Assembly: GCA_037043235.1 (NCBI GenBank)
Contig: JAWRVZ010000140.1
Location: 1,790,797 to 1,854,796, forward strand
Direction: 5' to 3'
DNA length: 64,000 bases
Source: Rhodeus uyekii
Taxonomy: Eukaryota; Chordata; Actinopteri; Cypriniformes; Acheilognathidae
Position 1 is the first letter of the stretch; every line of letters starts with the position of its first letter. The translations under genes were made by a program, and so were the position numbers. A model generated the notes under the pieces. The model did no database searches, had not been told where the DNA came from, and saw only the letters and a list, made by a program, of their open reading frames with translations. Shown here one piece after another: positions 1 through 10,105 of this stretch.

Positions 1-336
1 AACCTCCAAACATGATCAAAATCTATTTTCCTAAAAAAATTTAAGGTTTTCTATCAAATGAGACTTCATGAGAGAAATTATTAAAAGTAAGCCTTATTTA
101 AGTATGCCACTTGAAATCACATAAAATCATTAAAAGTATCTTTGTTCTGAAGATGTACAAAAGCCTTATGTCTTTGGAAAAACAATGACATTTTACTTTT
201 TTGTGAACTGTCCCTTTAATGCCAATAAATGCTAAGTGTTCTTGACATCCCTTCTATTTAGTTTAGCAGTTCACCATGTTTTGAACCACTGTGCTAAATA
301 TTGTTTTTGACTAACTCATTTTCTTCATACTTACAG
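1..336 (+). other. wfs1: wfs1 intron tail with 3' splice acceptor
   Basis: AT-rich non-coding sequence ending in a branch-point-like CTAAC (312-315 region), a pyrimidine-rich stretch and the acceptor TTACAG at 331-336. Open frame continues upstream of 337 for 36 bases, but homology to wolframin begins only at 337, so the acceptor sets the exon start. The junction is phase 0, as recalled for the last intron of human WFS1. Confidence 0.85.
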
Positions 337-2169
337 GTGTTGAAGTTTCCCCTTCATGCAGTGTTGGAGGTGAAAGAGGTGTTGATTGACTGGGCGTCCC
401 GTGTGGGCATGCAGTGGATTAGCGCGCTCATACCTACTCATCATATCAATACCCTCATCTTCTTCTTCATCATCTCCAACCTAACCCTGGAGTTCTTTGT
501 ACTTGTTATCCCTCTCATTATATTCTACCTCTCTTTTGTGTCAATGGTAATCTGTACTCTCAGAATCTTTCAGAATAGCAAGGCATGGGAAAACTTTCGA
601 GCGTTAACAGCCATGTTGTCTCATTTTGAACCGGGCATAGACCTTGAGCAGGCCGAGTCAAACTTCACATGGAACCACCTTGAGCCATACCTCTACTTTC
701 TCTTTTCTTCACTTTTCCTCATCCTTTCGTTTCCCGTAGCAGACAGGTCCTGGTTGCCATGTTCGGAACTGGCTACAGTTGCTGTCTTCTTCACTATAAG
801 CAGCTACTTAAGCCTAAGACCAGCAGCACGGCAGCATGCCAGACTTGCTCTGCTATCCCAGGTTGCCTCTGCCATTTCTGCATTCTTGAATCAGTTGCTG
901 GGAGGCTGGCTGGGTCATGTGGTTGGTGGGGCTTGGCTCAATATGCACTTAGGTGACTGGTTGGTACTGCATATGGGTGTGCCTTGTTTTCTGTATTTCT
1001 ACCTCCTGTATCTGTGTACCCGTATGGCCACAGCAGGTGGCGCTCGTGGCACCTACTGTGTGCTGCTGCCGTACCTGGTGTGCTTCATCTGGTGTGAACT
1101 GTCTGTCACGCTGTTGCAAGAGTCTACTGCATTGGGGTTAATGCGCACAGCTGTGGGTTACCTCCTTTTCTTCTTTGCTTTGCCAATACTCTCACTGGCT
1201 CTAGCAGCTGTAATGCTGGTGCAGCTGGTGCAGTGGTTCCTCGCCCTGGAACTGACCAAAATGGTTGTAACAGTATGTGTTTGCGTTCTGCCTGTCTTGC
1301 TACGCTGGTGGACACGTTTTAGTATGTCCCCCTTGGCAGTACTACACTTTTTGCGGCGTAGCAGCGTGGTCAAGTTGATCTTTGTGTGGATTTCAGCTCT
1401 GGTGCTCTTCAGCTGGTTCTATGTATATCGTTCTGAGGGGATGAAGGTATATAACTCTCCCCTGACTTGGCAGGAGTACAGCGACCTTTGTGGCCCTCGT
1501 GCCTGGAAGGAGCGCAACATGGCACACGCCCAGATCCTCTGCAGCCACTTAGAGGGACACCGGGTGACTTGGGAGGGTCGGTTTAAGTATGTTCGTGTCA
1601 CTGAGATTGAGAATGGAGCGCAAGCTGTCATCAACCTTCTGCCGGTCTTTATAGCAGACTGGGTCCGATGTCTATATGGTGAGGAGTACCCTGCCTGTGA
1701 CAAGACCCAGCCAGGACCCGCTGAACCACTGTGTCAGCTCAAGGCGCTTGCAAAGCATAAGTGCCATGTCAAACATTTTGACCACTACAAGTTTGAAGTG
1801 ACCATGGGGATGCCACAGAAAGGGCGTAATGGGGCACAAGATTTTGATGATGGGACCAAAGACATTGTGCTTCGGGCTAGTAGCGAATTCAGACATGTCC
1901 TACTGGCACTCAGCTCAGGCAGCGTTGTGGAATTCAGCACGGTACTTGAAGGTAAACTGGGTAGCAAATGGCCAGTGTTTGAACTCAAAGCCTTGCACTG
2001 CAAGACATGTGCCTCACCGCTTGTACCAATACGACGACAGGTGAAGATTGAGCAGGACTGGAGGGTTAATGCCCGAAATGCCGTTGCTTTCGCCTTCAAT
2101 TTTCTGCTCCACCCTCTGCTTTCGGCTGAGGTAGACATTAAAGTAGCTATAATTGAAGTATCTGTGTGA
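337..2169 (+). CDS. wfs1: wolframin, large last coding exon
   Basis: Encodes the C-terminal 610 residues of wolframin, a multi-pass ER membrane glycoprotein involved in ER calcium handling and the unfolded protein response. Identity rests on long near-identical stretches with vertebrate WFS1, for example IPTHHIN, SMVICTL, KAWENFR, WNHLEPY, YRSEGMKVYNS, CGPRAWKE, SHLEGHRVTW and LGSKWPVFELKA. About nine hydrophobic membrane segments lie between exon residues 39 and 365, followed by the hydrophilic lumenal C-terminal domain (about 365-598). The frame is open to TGA at 2167-2169, with no frameshift. Vertebrate WFS1 also carries most of its protein in one last exon, so the single long exon is expected. 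The C-terminus continues about 12 residues past the usual LLSA end. Earlier exons lie outside the window. Teleosts have two paralogues (wfs1a, wfs1b), which cannot be told apart here. Confidence 0.97.
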   Translation: MLKFPLHAVLEVKEVLIDWASRVGMQWISALIPTHHINTLIFFFIISNLTLEFFVLVIPLIIFYLSFVSMVICTLRIFQNSKAWENFRALTAMLSHFEPGIDLEQAESNFTWNHLEPYLYFLFSSLFLILSFPVADRSWLPCSELATVAVFFTISSYLSLRPAARQHARLALLSQVASAISAFLNQLLGGWLGHVVGGAWLNMHLGDWLVLHMGVPCFLYFYLLYLCTRMATAGGARGTYCVLLPYLVCFIWCELSVTLLQESTALGLMRTAVGYLLFFFALPILSLALAAVMLVQLVQWFLALELTKMVVTVCVCVLPVLLRWWTRFSMSPLAVLHFLRRSSVVKLIFVWISALVLFSWFYVYRSEGMKVYNSPLTWQEYSDLCGPRAWKERNMAHAQILCSHLEGHRVTWEGRFKYVRVTEIENGAQAVINLLPVFIADWVRCLYGEEYPACDKTQPGPAEPLCQLKALAKHKCHVKHFDHYKFEVTMGMPQKGRNGAQDFDDGTKDIVLRASSEFRHVLLALSSGSVVEFSTVLEGKLGSKWPVFELKALHCKTCASPLVPIRRQVKIEQDWRVNARNAVAFAFNFLLHPLLSAEVDIKVAIIEVSV

Positions 2170-3205
2170 AGCTAGTGGTTGGCCATTGGCATTAGAAAAG
2201 GAAGCTGTTGAGATTTGTTAAAGTGCTTTTGATAAAAACGGCAAAGGCATTGTCATCTTGTTTTGTCTGTTTCGTGTATGAAGGTTACCGAAAAAAGCCT
2301 TCTGTACCTCCAGTGGTTTCAATCTTGGTCCTGGAGTGCCACTATTTTGTACAGTTTGTAAGTTTTAATGAAGCATTTCCTAACAAGTCAATGATCTGAA
2401 TTATGTACACTTATTTAGTTATTTTGGGAGACATACAAAATGTGCTTTGCTATGGTTCCCCAGGATGAGGATTGAAAACCACATACTACAGGATGTGCAA
2501 TCTTGCTCCTGGAGCACCACCTTCTTACAGTTTTTAACTCAAGCCTGCCTCCAACACACTGGTGTTTGTATACTAAACACAGTCTGAAAGTTTCATTAGT
2601 TACTTCAGGTAATCAGGGTTGATGCTAAAACTTGCAGGAAAGTGGACAGTGCTACAGGAAGCAAATAAAATCCCATTACAACCCCTTACATATTTCACAA
2701 AACTGAATCAAATGTTAAGGAAAATGAAATTCATGTATATCATGGGAAAAGTCAAAGCCATGCCTAAATTTCCTTGCATCTGGAGAAACTTATTTTTCTT
2801 TTTTTCTTTTAGTGATTTTTATGGTGCTTTTCATCATTTGATATGTCTAATTTAACTTGTTTTGGAAGATACATTACTGCTTTGGTGTGTCCACATGTCT
2901 GTTTTATTGATGTCATGATTGGTTTAAAGGTGTGGCTGCATTGGAGGTACAATCTGACCAGTACATTGCACAATTTTTTTTTAAAATGCTGTACAGAGTG
3001 ATTTGTCCTGTGTGAAAATCAGCACTTTTGTACATTTCATTGGCGGCGGTATGTAAATGTTCCACCACTTCATTAGATAAGTCAATAATGAAGTTGCACT
3101 CATTGTTTATCAATCCTATACAGCCAAAGAGAAACCACCCACACATGCCTGTATATCGAAGGCGTTATCTTCATTTACACAAATAAACTGCCTGCTTTTA
3201 CCTTT
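2170..3205 (+). other. wfs1: wfs1 3' untranslated region (inferred)
   Basis: Non-coding AT-rich sequence after the wolframin stop. Canonical AATAAA hexamers occur at 2664-2669 and 3182-3187, and either could end the transcript. The end is taken just after the second. Short ORFs inside have no protein-like features. Confidence 0.5.
2310..2620. repeat. Old teleost interspersed repeat in the 3' UTR
   Basis: Shows the worn motif TCCTGGAG(C/T)(A/G)CCAC at 2329-2341 and 2507-2520, an inverted counterpart near 2457-2475, then CCTGCCTCCAACACAC and a TTCAGGTAATCAGGG-like tail. This pattern recalls a very common fish repeat family (CCTGGTCCTGGAGGGCCAC ... CAACACACCTG ... TTCAGGTGTGTTTGATTAGGG). The superfamily is not assigned. 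Confidence 0.45.
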
Positions 3206-3418
3206 GTATCCTGCTACGATTCTAAGGCTGCGTTCGCCAAAGGTCGCATTTGTTGGCCATCGAGATACATTGAGGCTGCATCATTTCAGTAAAGTGAAAT
3301 GACGTTATATTCCAAAATCACAAAAAACAATGTATTCTTCACAAGGAATCAGACATTCCTGTCTGATAACATATGTGGCTGACAAATACAACCTTTGAAA
3401 TGAGACATTCCACCTTAT

Positions 3419-3996
3419 TTAGCCATGTAGAAGTAATTTCCTGAAAATATGTATGTATTTTCTGTATATGAAAACACCTATGGTAGTGTACTGTTTAAAA
3501 TATGCATCTGTCCTGCTCTGTCCACAGCCACCCTCATGTGACAAACAAACACCCAAGAGCCTGCTTCGTACCATCACTTTTATCTTTAAATTTTTTGGAA
3601 CTCCATACAGTTGTAGACAACATCTCTTTTTGTAGTACTCTGCCTCTGCAATTGTTTTCCAACTGAGATGTAGCAGTTGCTTGTTCAGCAACTTTGGAAG
3701 CCTTTTCCACAATTTCTGCGCTGACAAAAAGGATAGATGATTTCAGCTCTTTCAGTGGTGTTTGACTTTGTTCTTCAAGGGAGTCTGTGACAAGTGATGT
3801 TGTCTTAAAGCTCATGTAACAAGAGATCAACTGTAGGTTTCTTTGACGCTGGGTTATTTGACTGCTCCGGCGAGAAGAGGTGGAAATGAGTCAGCGCCAA
3901 AATCAAGTTCTTTGGAAAGATGCTTTTTGGCTTGTTAGACTCTGTAGGATACGAGTGCTGTACCATTTTCTGAGGGCCTTTCTTGCATTGTTTCAT
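3419..3996 (-). pseudogene. Unidentified minus-strand coding relic or gene fragment
   Basis: Three overlapping open frames on the minus strand follow each other in gene order (3996-3805, 3830-3534, 3727-3419). The middle one has a helix-forming, protein-like composition (SLEEQSQTPLKELKSS, then AEIVEKASKVAEQATA), and the last continues with AEAEYYKKRC. Switching frames without recognisable introns suggests a decayed gene or small exons whose splice sites I cannot place. It would be convergent with wfs1. No family was recognised. The string SLVTDS also occurs in DIABLO, but nothing else supports that. Confidence 0.3.
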
Positions 3997-4112
3997 TTAT
4001 ATCGGTCATTTTAGCGGTGTTCCAATGATTCAAGCACTTTAAAACACTAGGTAGTCCGTTTAACTATAAGCATTTTGAAGGAATAATGGCCAAAGCCTAT
4101 ACAGAGAAACTT

Positions 4113-4160
4113 ACCACGTGTGTGACTGCGGTGCCATCTTCCCGGAACTGCCCGGAAGTA
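4113..4160 (-). promoter_or_regulatory. Possible first exon and ETS-type promoter, minus strand
   Basis: Reading the minus strand: an ETS-like ACTTCCGGG at 4159-4151, a second TTCCGGG, then AAGATGG around an ATG at 4137-4135, seven codons (MAPQSHT) and a consensus 5' splice donor GTAAGT starting at 4114. This arrangement is typical of housekeeping-gene first exons. It lies directly upstream of the minus-strand relic at 3419-3996 and may be its start. Inference only. Confidence 0.35.
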
Positions 4161-5011
4161 TGTTCCAGCTTTCTAATACCAGTGCCGATTAATCGGCTTA
4201 ACTGATCAGCCTCTAGTAAAGAAATAAGAATATAATGATAGCCCTGATGTATAATTGAAGGGGAAAGTTTGTGCTTTCTTGGAGAAGTTCAGTTGTAAAG
4301 TTACATCTGATGTGCTGTCATTCCCAATGTTTTAAAGTTAAAAAGTCAGGGATTTATAAACCCATATTTGCTTGTCCTAATACAAAAAGTGTAGAAAATC
4401 ATTTTGGTTCTTTGTTTGACCTAAAGAACTAAGGTTTTTGGGTTTTAGGCTGTTTTTTTGTCAACTTCTTGTTCTACTTTTAAACTTGTCTGTCATTGTA
4501 TTCACTTAATGTGAGGGGTATATGAAAATAGATTAAGAGGAAAGTTGTTTATGTATAAAACTTTCGATGAAGATTTTTATTTTATATATGAAACATGCTT
4601 TAGCTTGAGATTTTAATATCTGGAAAATCAGTGGGGAGACAATATTTGGATGGCTTGTCAAATCTTCTGACATTGCCATATTAAAGGGGTCCTTTCAGGG
4701 CAGGAAAAATCATTAAAAATGTAGTTAATGATTCATTGGTTATTTTAGTTATCTAGTTTAGTTATATTTTCATAATTAACTATTTAATTTTAAATTTGCA
4801 CTCATCCCAGTCGATGTCCTGCTGGCAAAGGCTTTACCAGGGTCTCTAATGGCCGCCCGTCCCAGTCCAGCAGCACCACACAGTCCTTTTGCTAAAATAA
4901 TAATCGGGGGTGACTAGAACTGCATAGGTTGTAGCGTCTGGACAGTGTCTCAAATTGATGGATCAAAAACAAATATCTGATTGTGTTTTTTGAATTAACA
5001 CAGAGTGAGAC
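4161..5011. other. No gene recognised
   Basis: AT-rich sequence without a plausible ORF. A perfect 12-bp palindrome CCGATTAATCGG lies near 4186. The stretch 4800-4890 is more GC-rich and may be 5' gag debris of the retrotransposon that follows, but no motif proves it. Confidence 0.4.
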
Positions 5012-5233
5012 TTGAAAGCCAGTGATTCATATTCTAACCCTTGCAGTGTAGAACATGAAACCCGTGAATGTTTTTATTGTCATGAATTGGGTCACCTCAT
5101 TTCTACCTGTCCCACTTTGAAATGTAAAATCAATAGGAAGGCAAATTCTTTGAAAAGCGTTTCATTGGTTGAACGACAGAGTTTGTCACTTGAGCGTGCA
5201 TCTCTGAGACTGATTGTTCTTTCGAACCATTAA
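5012..5233 (+). pseudogene. LTR-retrotransposon Gag zinc-knuckle fragment
   Basis: The frame carries a complete CCHC zinc knuckle, CFYCHELGHLISTC (5069-5110), matching CX2CX4HX4C of retroelement nucleocapsid. The rest of Gag is missing and the frame stops at 5233. A pepsin-like protease fragment follows about 200 bases on, so this is a decayed gag-pol unit, probably Ty3/gypsy. No flanking LTRs were found. Confidence 0.7.
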
Positions 5234-5415
5234 TTTGTGATGTCATTGTATCATTGACCGAAGATGAATTGGAAGCTAAATGTATCCGCGTCCTACTCCT
5301 GTAGGTGCTGCGCAATCGTTCATTGAGAATGGTTAGTGTATTACTATTCTCAGAACAATCAAGTTGTGGTTCTGAAGTACTTGTGTAAGGCATTGATCTT
5401 GCAGTAATTAAAGTT

Positions 5416-5670
5416 ATGTTGCACAATGTCTTTTTGCGATCTGGAATAATTTCAGGAAATGTTAAGCTGGCAGTTCGAGCTGAGCTACCTGTCAAAGGTG
5501 TATCACTAATTCTGGGGAATGATTTAGCAGGTAACAAGGTTTTTTGTCTACCTGAGGTAATAGATGTTCCTGATGTGTACAATGAGGATGATGTGCTGCA
5601 GGAAGAATTCCCTGATGTATTTAGCACATGTGTTGTGACACGAGCTCAAGCTCGTGAGAAATGGTCGTGA
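5416..5670 (+). pseudogene. Ty3/gypsy protease C-terminal fragment
   Basis: The translation contains LPVKGVSLILGNDLAG, the C-terminal signature of the retropepsin domain in fish gypsy-type Pol, then the linker FPDVFSTCVVTRAQAR that usually precedes reverse transcriptase. The catalytic DTG part lies upstream in sequence broken by stops. Reverse transcriptase and integrase are absent: 18 bases after the stop the sequence changes to a piece of module A. A dead fragment. Confidence 0.7.
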
Positions 5671-5687
5671 GCACTAAATGGCTCAAG

Positions 5688-5785
5688 AATCCACAAACTG
5701 CTTTATTAGTCCCTTATATGGACAAAGGATAGGATCCAGATAGAGATGTCCTGACTAATGAAACAACATAAAATTGTGACAATAA
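5688..5785 (-). repeat. Module A fragment
   Basis: Matches 42165-42265 in the same orientation, sharing TTTATTAGTCC, GATAGAGATGTCCTGACTAA and AAAATTGTGACAAT. It is one small piece of module A abutting the retrotransposon relic. Confidence 0.7.
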
Positions 5786-5867
5786 ATCTCTTAAATATGT
5801 GTTAAATACATTATATATACGGTACATTTTTAATCCAAATCATGTAAAATGATTGTTAGGCTGCATA

Positions 5868-6497
5868 ATTGAGGTCAGCCGGAACCGGGAACATTCCCAT
5901 AACACCTGATGTACTCGATACATCAGAAGAAGAATGGCATCTACACTGGTGTTGGTCTCTGTTTATTCCGGGGTTACCGTGGTCACCTGGATCCGGGCCG
6001 TATCCAGATCAGATGAAGGATCTGTCCCTGGACACGAGCACAGCACTGCCCTGAAGTGTCTGCGGAGACCATGATTCTACTAGACCCTCCCCTGTGAAGA
6101 TCATGAACCCATTTCCAACCAGACTAAATTGGACTTATTATTGGACTTGAAATGTTGTCAATATAAAAATCATGCACTGTTTGGCTGTAGGCCAGAGGAG
6201 AACTGGTCCACTGACTGAGCCTGGTTTCTCCCAAGATTTTTTCTCCATTCTATTCTTCATTCATTACGTCACCTGCTGGAGTTTTGGTTCTTTGCCGCTG
6301 GTGCCTATGGCTTGCTCAGTTGGGGAAACTTAACACTTAATATTCATCAATTTTTTTGATTCACCTGCCCTTGTAAGGCTGCTGTTCAGCCAAAACAAAC
6401 TTTATTTATATTGTTTTCCTGTGACCACTGTAAAGCTGCTTTGAAACAATCTGTATTGTAATAGGCACTATATAAATAAAGGTGACTTGAATTGTTC
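5868..6497 (+). repeat. Teleost interspersed retroelement-like repeat
   Basis: A common fish repeat recognised by CTGGTTTCTCCCAAGATTTT, GAGTTTTGGTTCTTTGCCGC, TGTAAAGCTGCTTTGAAACA and the tail ACTATATAAATAAAGGTG followed by TTGAATTG. A tail of this kind suggests the 3' end of a non-LTR element or a SINE using it. There is no coding capacity. Confidence 0.6.
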
Positions 6498-6745
6498 TAG
6501 ACATCTCAGGTATTTTCATGAGAATTAAGTATATTTGTAATGCATTGCTAATCGACCTAGCCTTTATCATTCTATATAATGAATATAATTTCCGTCTCAG
6601 AAATAATTTCCATGTGATCACAAAAGGAAGTTATTTCAAACAATCAACTGAGTATGAATTGAGTTTGGAATAAAACAATTTTTCTCTGCTCGTTTCTGAA
6701 TAAGTGGTGCTTTCTCTAGGGTTGAGTATTGTTTGGGTTTTTGTT
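6494..6745 (-). repeat. Internally deleted module A fragment
   Basis: Two pieces of module A joined head to tail: 6494-6580 matches 43672-43752 and 6584-6745 matches about 44635-44800 of the right palindrome arm, same orientation. Some 880 bases present there are missing. Where the palindrome arms have a G (or C) homopolymer, this copy has GTGGTGCTTTCTCTAG. Confidence 0.7.
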
Positions 6746-7065
6746 TGTCTGGTAAGGAAGGGTGGTGGATTCCTCTCAGTGAAAGACTGCATTATGTCTC
6801 AGATGTTAATCGTGCACTGCTCATTGTTGCCCCAGTGTCTGTTGCTGTATTACAGTTTTTTACGATTGCTAAGCAGTAGTGGGCAGATCTGTAGTCACAT
6901 GTGCAAAACTCTAAAACAAAACAAAGTTCATGTGGACCAAACTCTAGCTAATTTTCATTGCTAGTACACAGTTTTCAAAACTTTAACCACAACCTGCACA
7001 ACACTACAGATTTACAGCATTTTGTTCGAATGCTAACACACTGCTGTCAAAACTGTGAACCAACT
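6746..7065. other. No gene recognised
   Basis: Unique-looking AT-rich sequence. The ORF at 6704-6964 is hydrophobic by composition only. A GTAACACTGGGG-like and TACAGTTTTTTACGATTGC context recalls fish DNA-transposon ends, but no paired terminus was found. Confidence 0.3.
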
Positions 7066-7222
7066 TAAACTTTATAAAGCTTATTTAAAAGTAAGGTTTC
7101 TTTTAGTAACCCACTAACCATCTTTGACCATTTGTGAATATACCCGTATCTTTTCTAAAGCAAGAAAGTATTCTTAATCTGCCATTAAGTTGTATTCAAT
7201 AACGATAAAACAAGATGTGCCA
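7066..7222 (-). repeat. Module B terminal fragment
   Basis: Aligns with 53078-53235 in the same orientation and with 24245-24395 inverted (AAGCTTATTTAAAAGTAAGG, GTGAATATACCCGTATCTT, CTGCCATTAAGT). It represents the outer, terminal-repeat side of module B, separated from any internal part. Confidence 0.75.
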
Positions 7223-7400
7223 AATTGTAATAATCAAGTCAGATTTTTGTATGCATAAGGATTCTGACAGTTATTTTTATCTTTTGCTATTCTATACCTT
7301 TGCAATACTTTGTGACAGTTTACATTTCCAACTATTAATTTTACCATTAATTGTAATAATCAAGTCAGATTTTTGTATGCACAAGGATTCTGACAACAGC
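7221..7400. repeat. Short direct repeat, 2 copies about 126 bp apart
   Basis: A stretch of about 46 bp beginning ATTGTAATAATCAAGTCAG and ending AAGGATTCTGACA occurs at 7226-7275 and 7350-7396 with one mismatch. No mobile-element ends surround it. Confidence 0.75.
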
Positions 7401-7617
7401 TGGATTTTTGATCTCACCATCTTCGAGTCTGATTATATGAAGAAGCAGAAGAAATGGAGACAGACTGAATCCAGAGAAACTGTGGCAACCTCAAAAGCAG
7501 GGCTAAAACCCTTTTTAATAAACAAACAAAATAAAAGTAAACCCACAACTACATGACAGAAAGACATGACCCCAAGAGATGCTGGTATCAAGCTTGTCAT
7601 CAGTGTCGAGGCAAACT

Positions 7618-8054
7618 TGATCTTCTCAGACATTGTGACTTCAATTGTCAGCGGCCTGATCCTCCTGATGTTGCGCAGTGCAAACCTGCATGATTGAGTC
7701 ATCTTAGCAATGCGTTCTTTGAAGGTCAGCTGGTCCTCAAAGATCACTCCAAGAGTTCTGGCAGACCTTGAAGGGGTAACCATGGTAGTGCCGATCTGGA
7801 CGGTGAACTCATACAGCAGTGTTGGATCAGCGGGAAAGACTAGAAACTCCATCTTTGCGAAGTTGAATTGCAGATGATGCTCTTTCATCCATGCCGAGAT
7901 GTCCGCTAGCCAGCTTGTGATTCTCGCAGCCACCACAGATCATCTGGTTGAAACGGCAGGTAGAGCTGTGTGTCATTGGCATAGTGGTGATAGGAGAAGC
8001 TGTGTGCCTCTACGATGGGACCCAGTAATGTGGTGTACGTGGAGAAGAGAAGTG
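7618..8054 (-). mobile_element. L2-type LINE fragment 1 (RT region)
   Basis: Minus-strand translation shows the late reverse-transcriptase and thumb segments of a fish L2-clade LINE: SWLADISAWMKEHHLQFN, FLVFPADPTL, LGVIFEDQLTFKERIAK and CRFALRNIRRIRPL. The polymerase box reads YAND (7972-7983), not YADD. The first 35 bases (7618-7652) match module B at about 53300, so the LINE is joined to B sequence. No 3' tail is present and the far side joins module A at 8057. Confidence 0.85.
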
Positions 8055-8874
8055 GTATAATATGCATTAGTATTATATAGAATGATAAAGACTAGGTCGA
8101 TTAGCAATGCATTACAAATATCTTTCATTCTCATGAAAAATACCTGCGATGTCTAGAACACACACATTTACGTATAAGACACGTATTATCACAATTCTAA
8201 TTTGCCTTCATGTTTCATTAGTCAGGACACCTCTATCTGGATTCCTTTGTCCGTATAAAGGACTAATAAAGCAGTTTATGGATTATTTCTCATATTTGAC
8301 AAGTGTCACAAGAAAATTGCAATCAAGGAATTCTTTTCTTTTTTGTTAGTTTTAAATCAATTACTTTCCTGTCTGTGGCAGTCTTTTGATATCTATAGAA
8401 AAACATCTAGCATAAATGTCTGTGATTGGACATTGCAATCATCAGCTCAACGTAAGCATTAGGTACGCACAATATCATAATAATATTGTTTGCATTTAAT
8501 TAGAATACAGACACATTATAAAGTAGCACACTGCACTTTATAACACTACAGCCTCAAACTTACCCCGTGATGGTCAAACATGCACTGTTTGGCTGTAGGC
8601 CAGAGGAAGCCATGAAAGCCATAGCCATGAAATTGATTCCTACAGCCAATCAGAAAAACGTCTGTGCATTCGGCAGCTCATGCGATTGGTTGCTCAACGT
8701 TGCAATAAACAACGGTTTGGTCTTTGAAGTCAAGACTTTCGAAGTCTTCAGTTTTTTCAACTCTTTGAAGTGAACCAATTTCTCGGTTTATGTCACCATA
8801 CCTCGAATTATTTCATACATGAGGCACATGTCAAAAGTGATAGATTTTTTACCAAAGGTGTAACGACAGCTGTC

Positions 8875-9035
8875 TTGTAGCTCAGTCAGTAGCTCTCAGT
8901 GCTCTCACTGCCAAGGTCGCGGGTTTGCGCTCAGGTTAACAAACACCTGACACAGTGTCTTTCCTGCATGCAGTGTAGGTCTATTTTGGGTCTGTCAAAT
9001 GTATAATTGTGGATAGCGAATGGTAAGCAGACATT
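8875..9035 (+). repeat. tRNA-like SINE head 1
   Basis: Begins CTTGTAGCTCAGTCAGTAGC, close to a Pol III A box, followed by the B-box-like GCGGGTTTGCGCTC about 45 bases on. Sister copies at 35640 (GAGTTCGCGCCC) and, inverted, about 40850-41250. Lacks tRNA acceptor-stem pairing, so it is a tRNA-derived SINE and not a tRNA gene. Confidence 0.6.
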
Positions 9036-9179
9036 TCTTCTTCATTCATTCGTTCATAATGAATCCCCTTGTGTTTTCCTCCTCTTGTAGAGTAAGTCTT
9101 TGGAAACGCTATATTTATGCATTTGGGTCACATTTTCCTCTATAGACCTCTGCTATACCTGCTAAAACTCTTGCAAAGC

Positions 9180-9335
9180 TTTCTTGTAGCTCAATCAGTA
9201 GAGCATTGGTGCATATAACATCAACCTCATAGGTTTGATCCCAGGGAAAGCAAGAACTGATTCTATGTGCTCTTTCAGTGCAATGTTAGTCACTTTGGAG
9301 GACAAATGCAAATATCTAAGTGTCATAGTCTTGCC
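9180..9335 (+). repeat. tRNA-like SINE head 2
   Basis: Contains the A box TAGCTCAATCAGTAGAGC and the B box GGTTTGATCCC, then a body ending in GTCACTTTGGAGGACAAATG, resembling the common fish SINE end GTCGCTTTGGATAAAAGCG. Copies occur at about 35940 and, inverted, about 40500-40660. Confidence 0.7.
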
Positions 9336-9506
9336 AAGCATCAGTAATGAACAAAACGTTAAAGAGAAGTTCTTTTACCCCTGCCTCATACACTTTATAA
9401 TTAACCATTTTCGAATAGTTTTCACATTAACCATAATAATATAGTTGGAACAGAGGACCCACCTATGCAGACAAAACTAATTTTCAAATGATTTAAAAAA
9501 ATACTA

Positions 9507-9509
<3 letters not shown>

Positions 9510-9543
<34 letters not shown>
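9510..9543. repeat. (TA)n microsatellite
   Basis: Pure TA run in module A copy 1. The equivalent tract in the left palindrome arm (36302-36379) is more than twice as long, and in the right arm it has become an ATT-rich tract. Confidence 0.95.
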
Positions 9544-9546
<3 letters not shown>

Positions 9547-10105
9547 CTATTTAAACAATAAAATAGCGAATACTTTTTTATTTTCTTTTTTCCTTCCACA
9601 TTTTGTTTTTATGTGCCACAAATAAAAGGATTTTAGTTTTTTAGGAATAGAAGAAAAGCTACAAGATGATATACTGTGAAAGACATATCTAAAGAAATGT
9701 AATTATCTGTTTACAAGAACTAATTTCTTCACTTGTGCACTAAAGAATAATAGTTCTCCTTGCATCCTTGTTTCTGGACTGAACTAAATAGCACTCAAAT
9801 ATCTGTTTCATTCCACTGCATAAGCCTTAAAGAACTAACTTAAAAATGTATCATTGGCAAAAGACTCGCTGTGTAATCCTTAGCTGACATCTAGTGGCTG
9901 CAGTTGAAATATTGTTATTTTAATGTTAAAATTGTTCCAGTAAATGCATCTCATAAATGTAGTTCTTTAAAGTCCTTTACATAAAGTCTTATTTGTAAAT
10001 GGGAGCACATTTATGCTAATTATTACAATTAATTACTCTGACAAAACTAATTTTGGTTGCCATAATTTGCCTTTCATTTATATAGATAAAATAAAATATC
10101 TAATA

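Noticed and set aside
1124..2138. Minus-strand ORFs inside the wolframin exon
   Set aside because: Shadows of the wfs1 coding frame.
3534..3830. DIABLO/Smac homologue
   Set aside because: Only a six-residue string is shared; the rest does not follow the family.
9180..9260. tRNA gene
   Set aside because: A and B boxes are present, but stems do not pair and the sequence continues into a SINE body; the same holds at 8875, 35640, 35940 and 42399.
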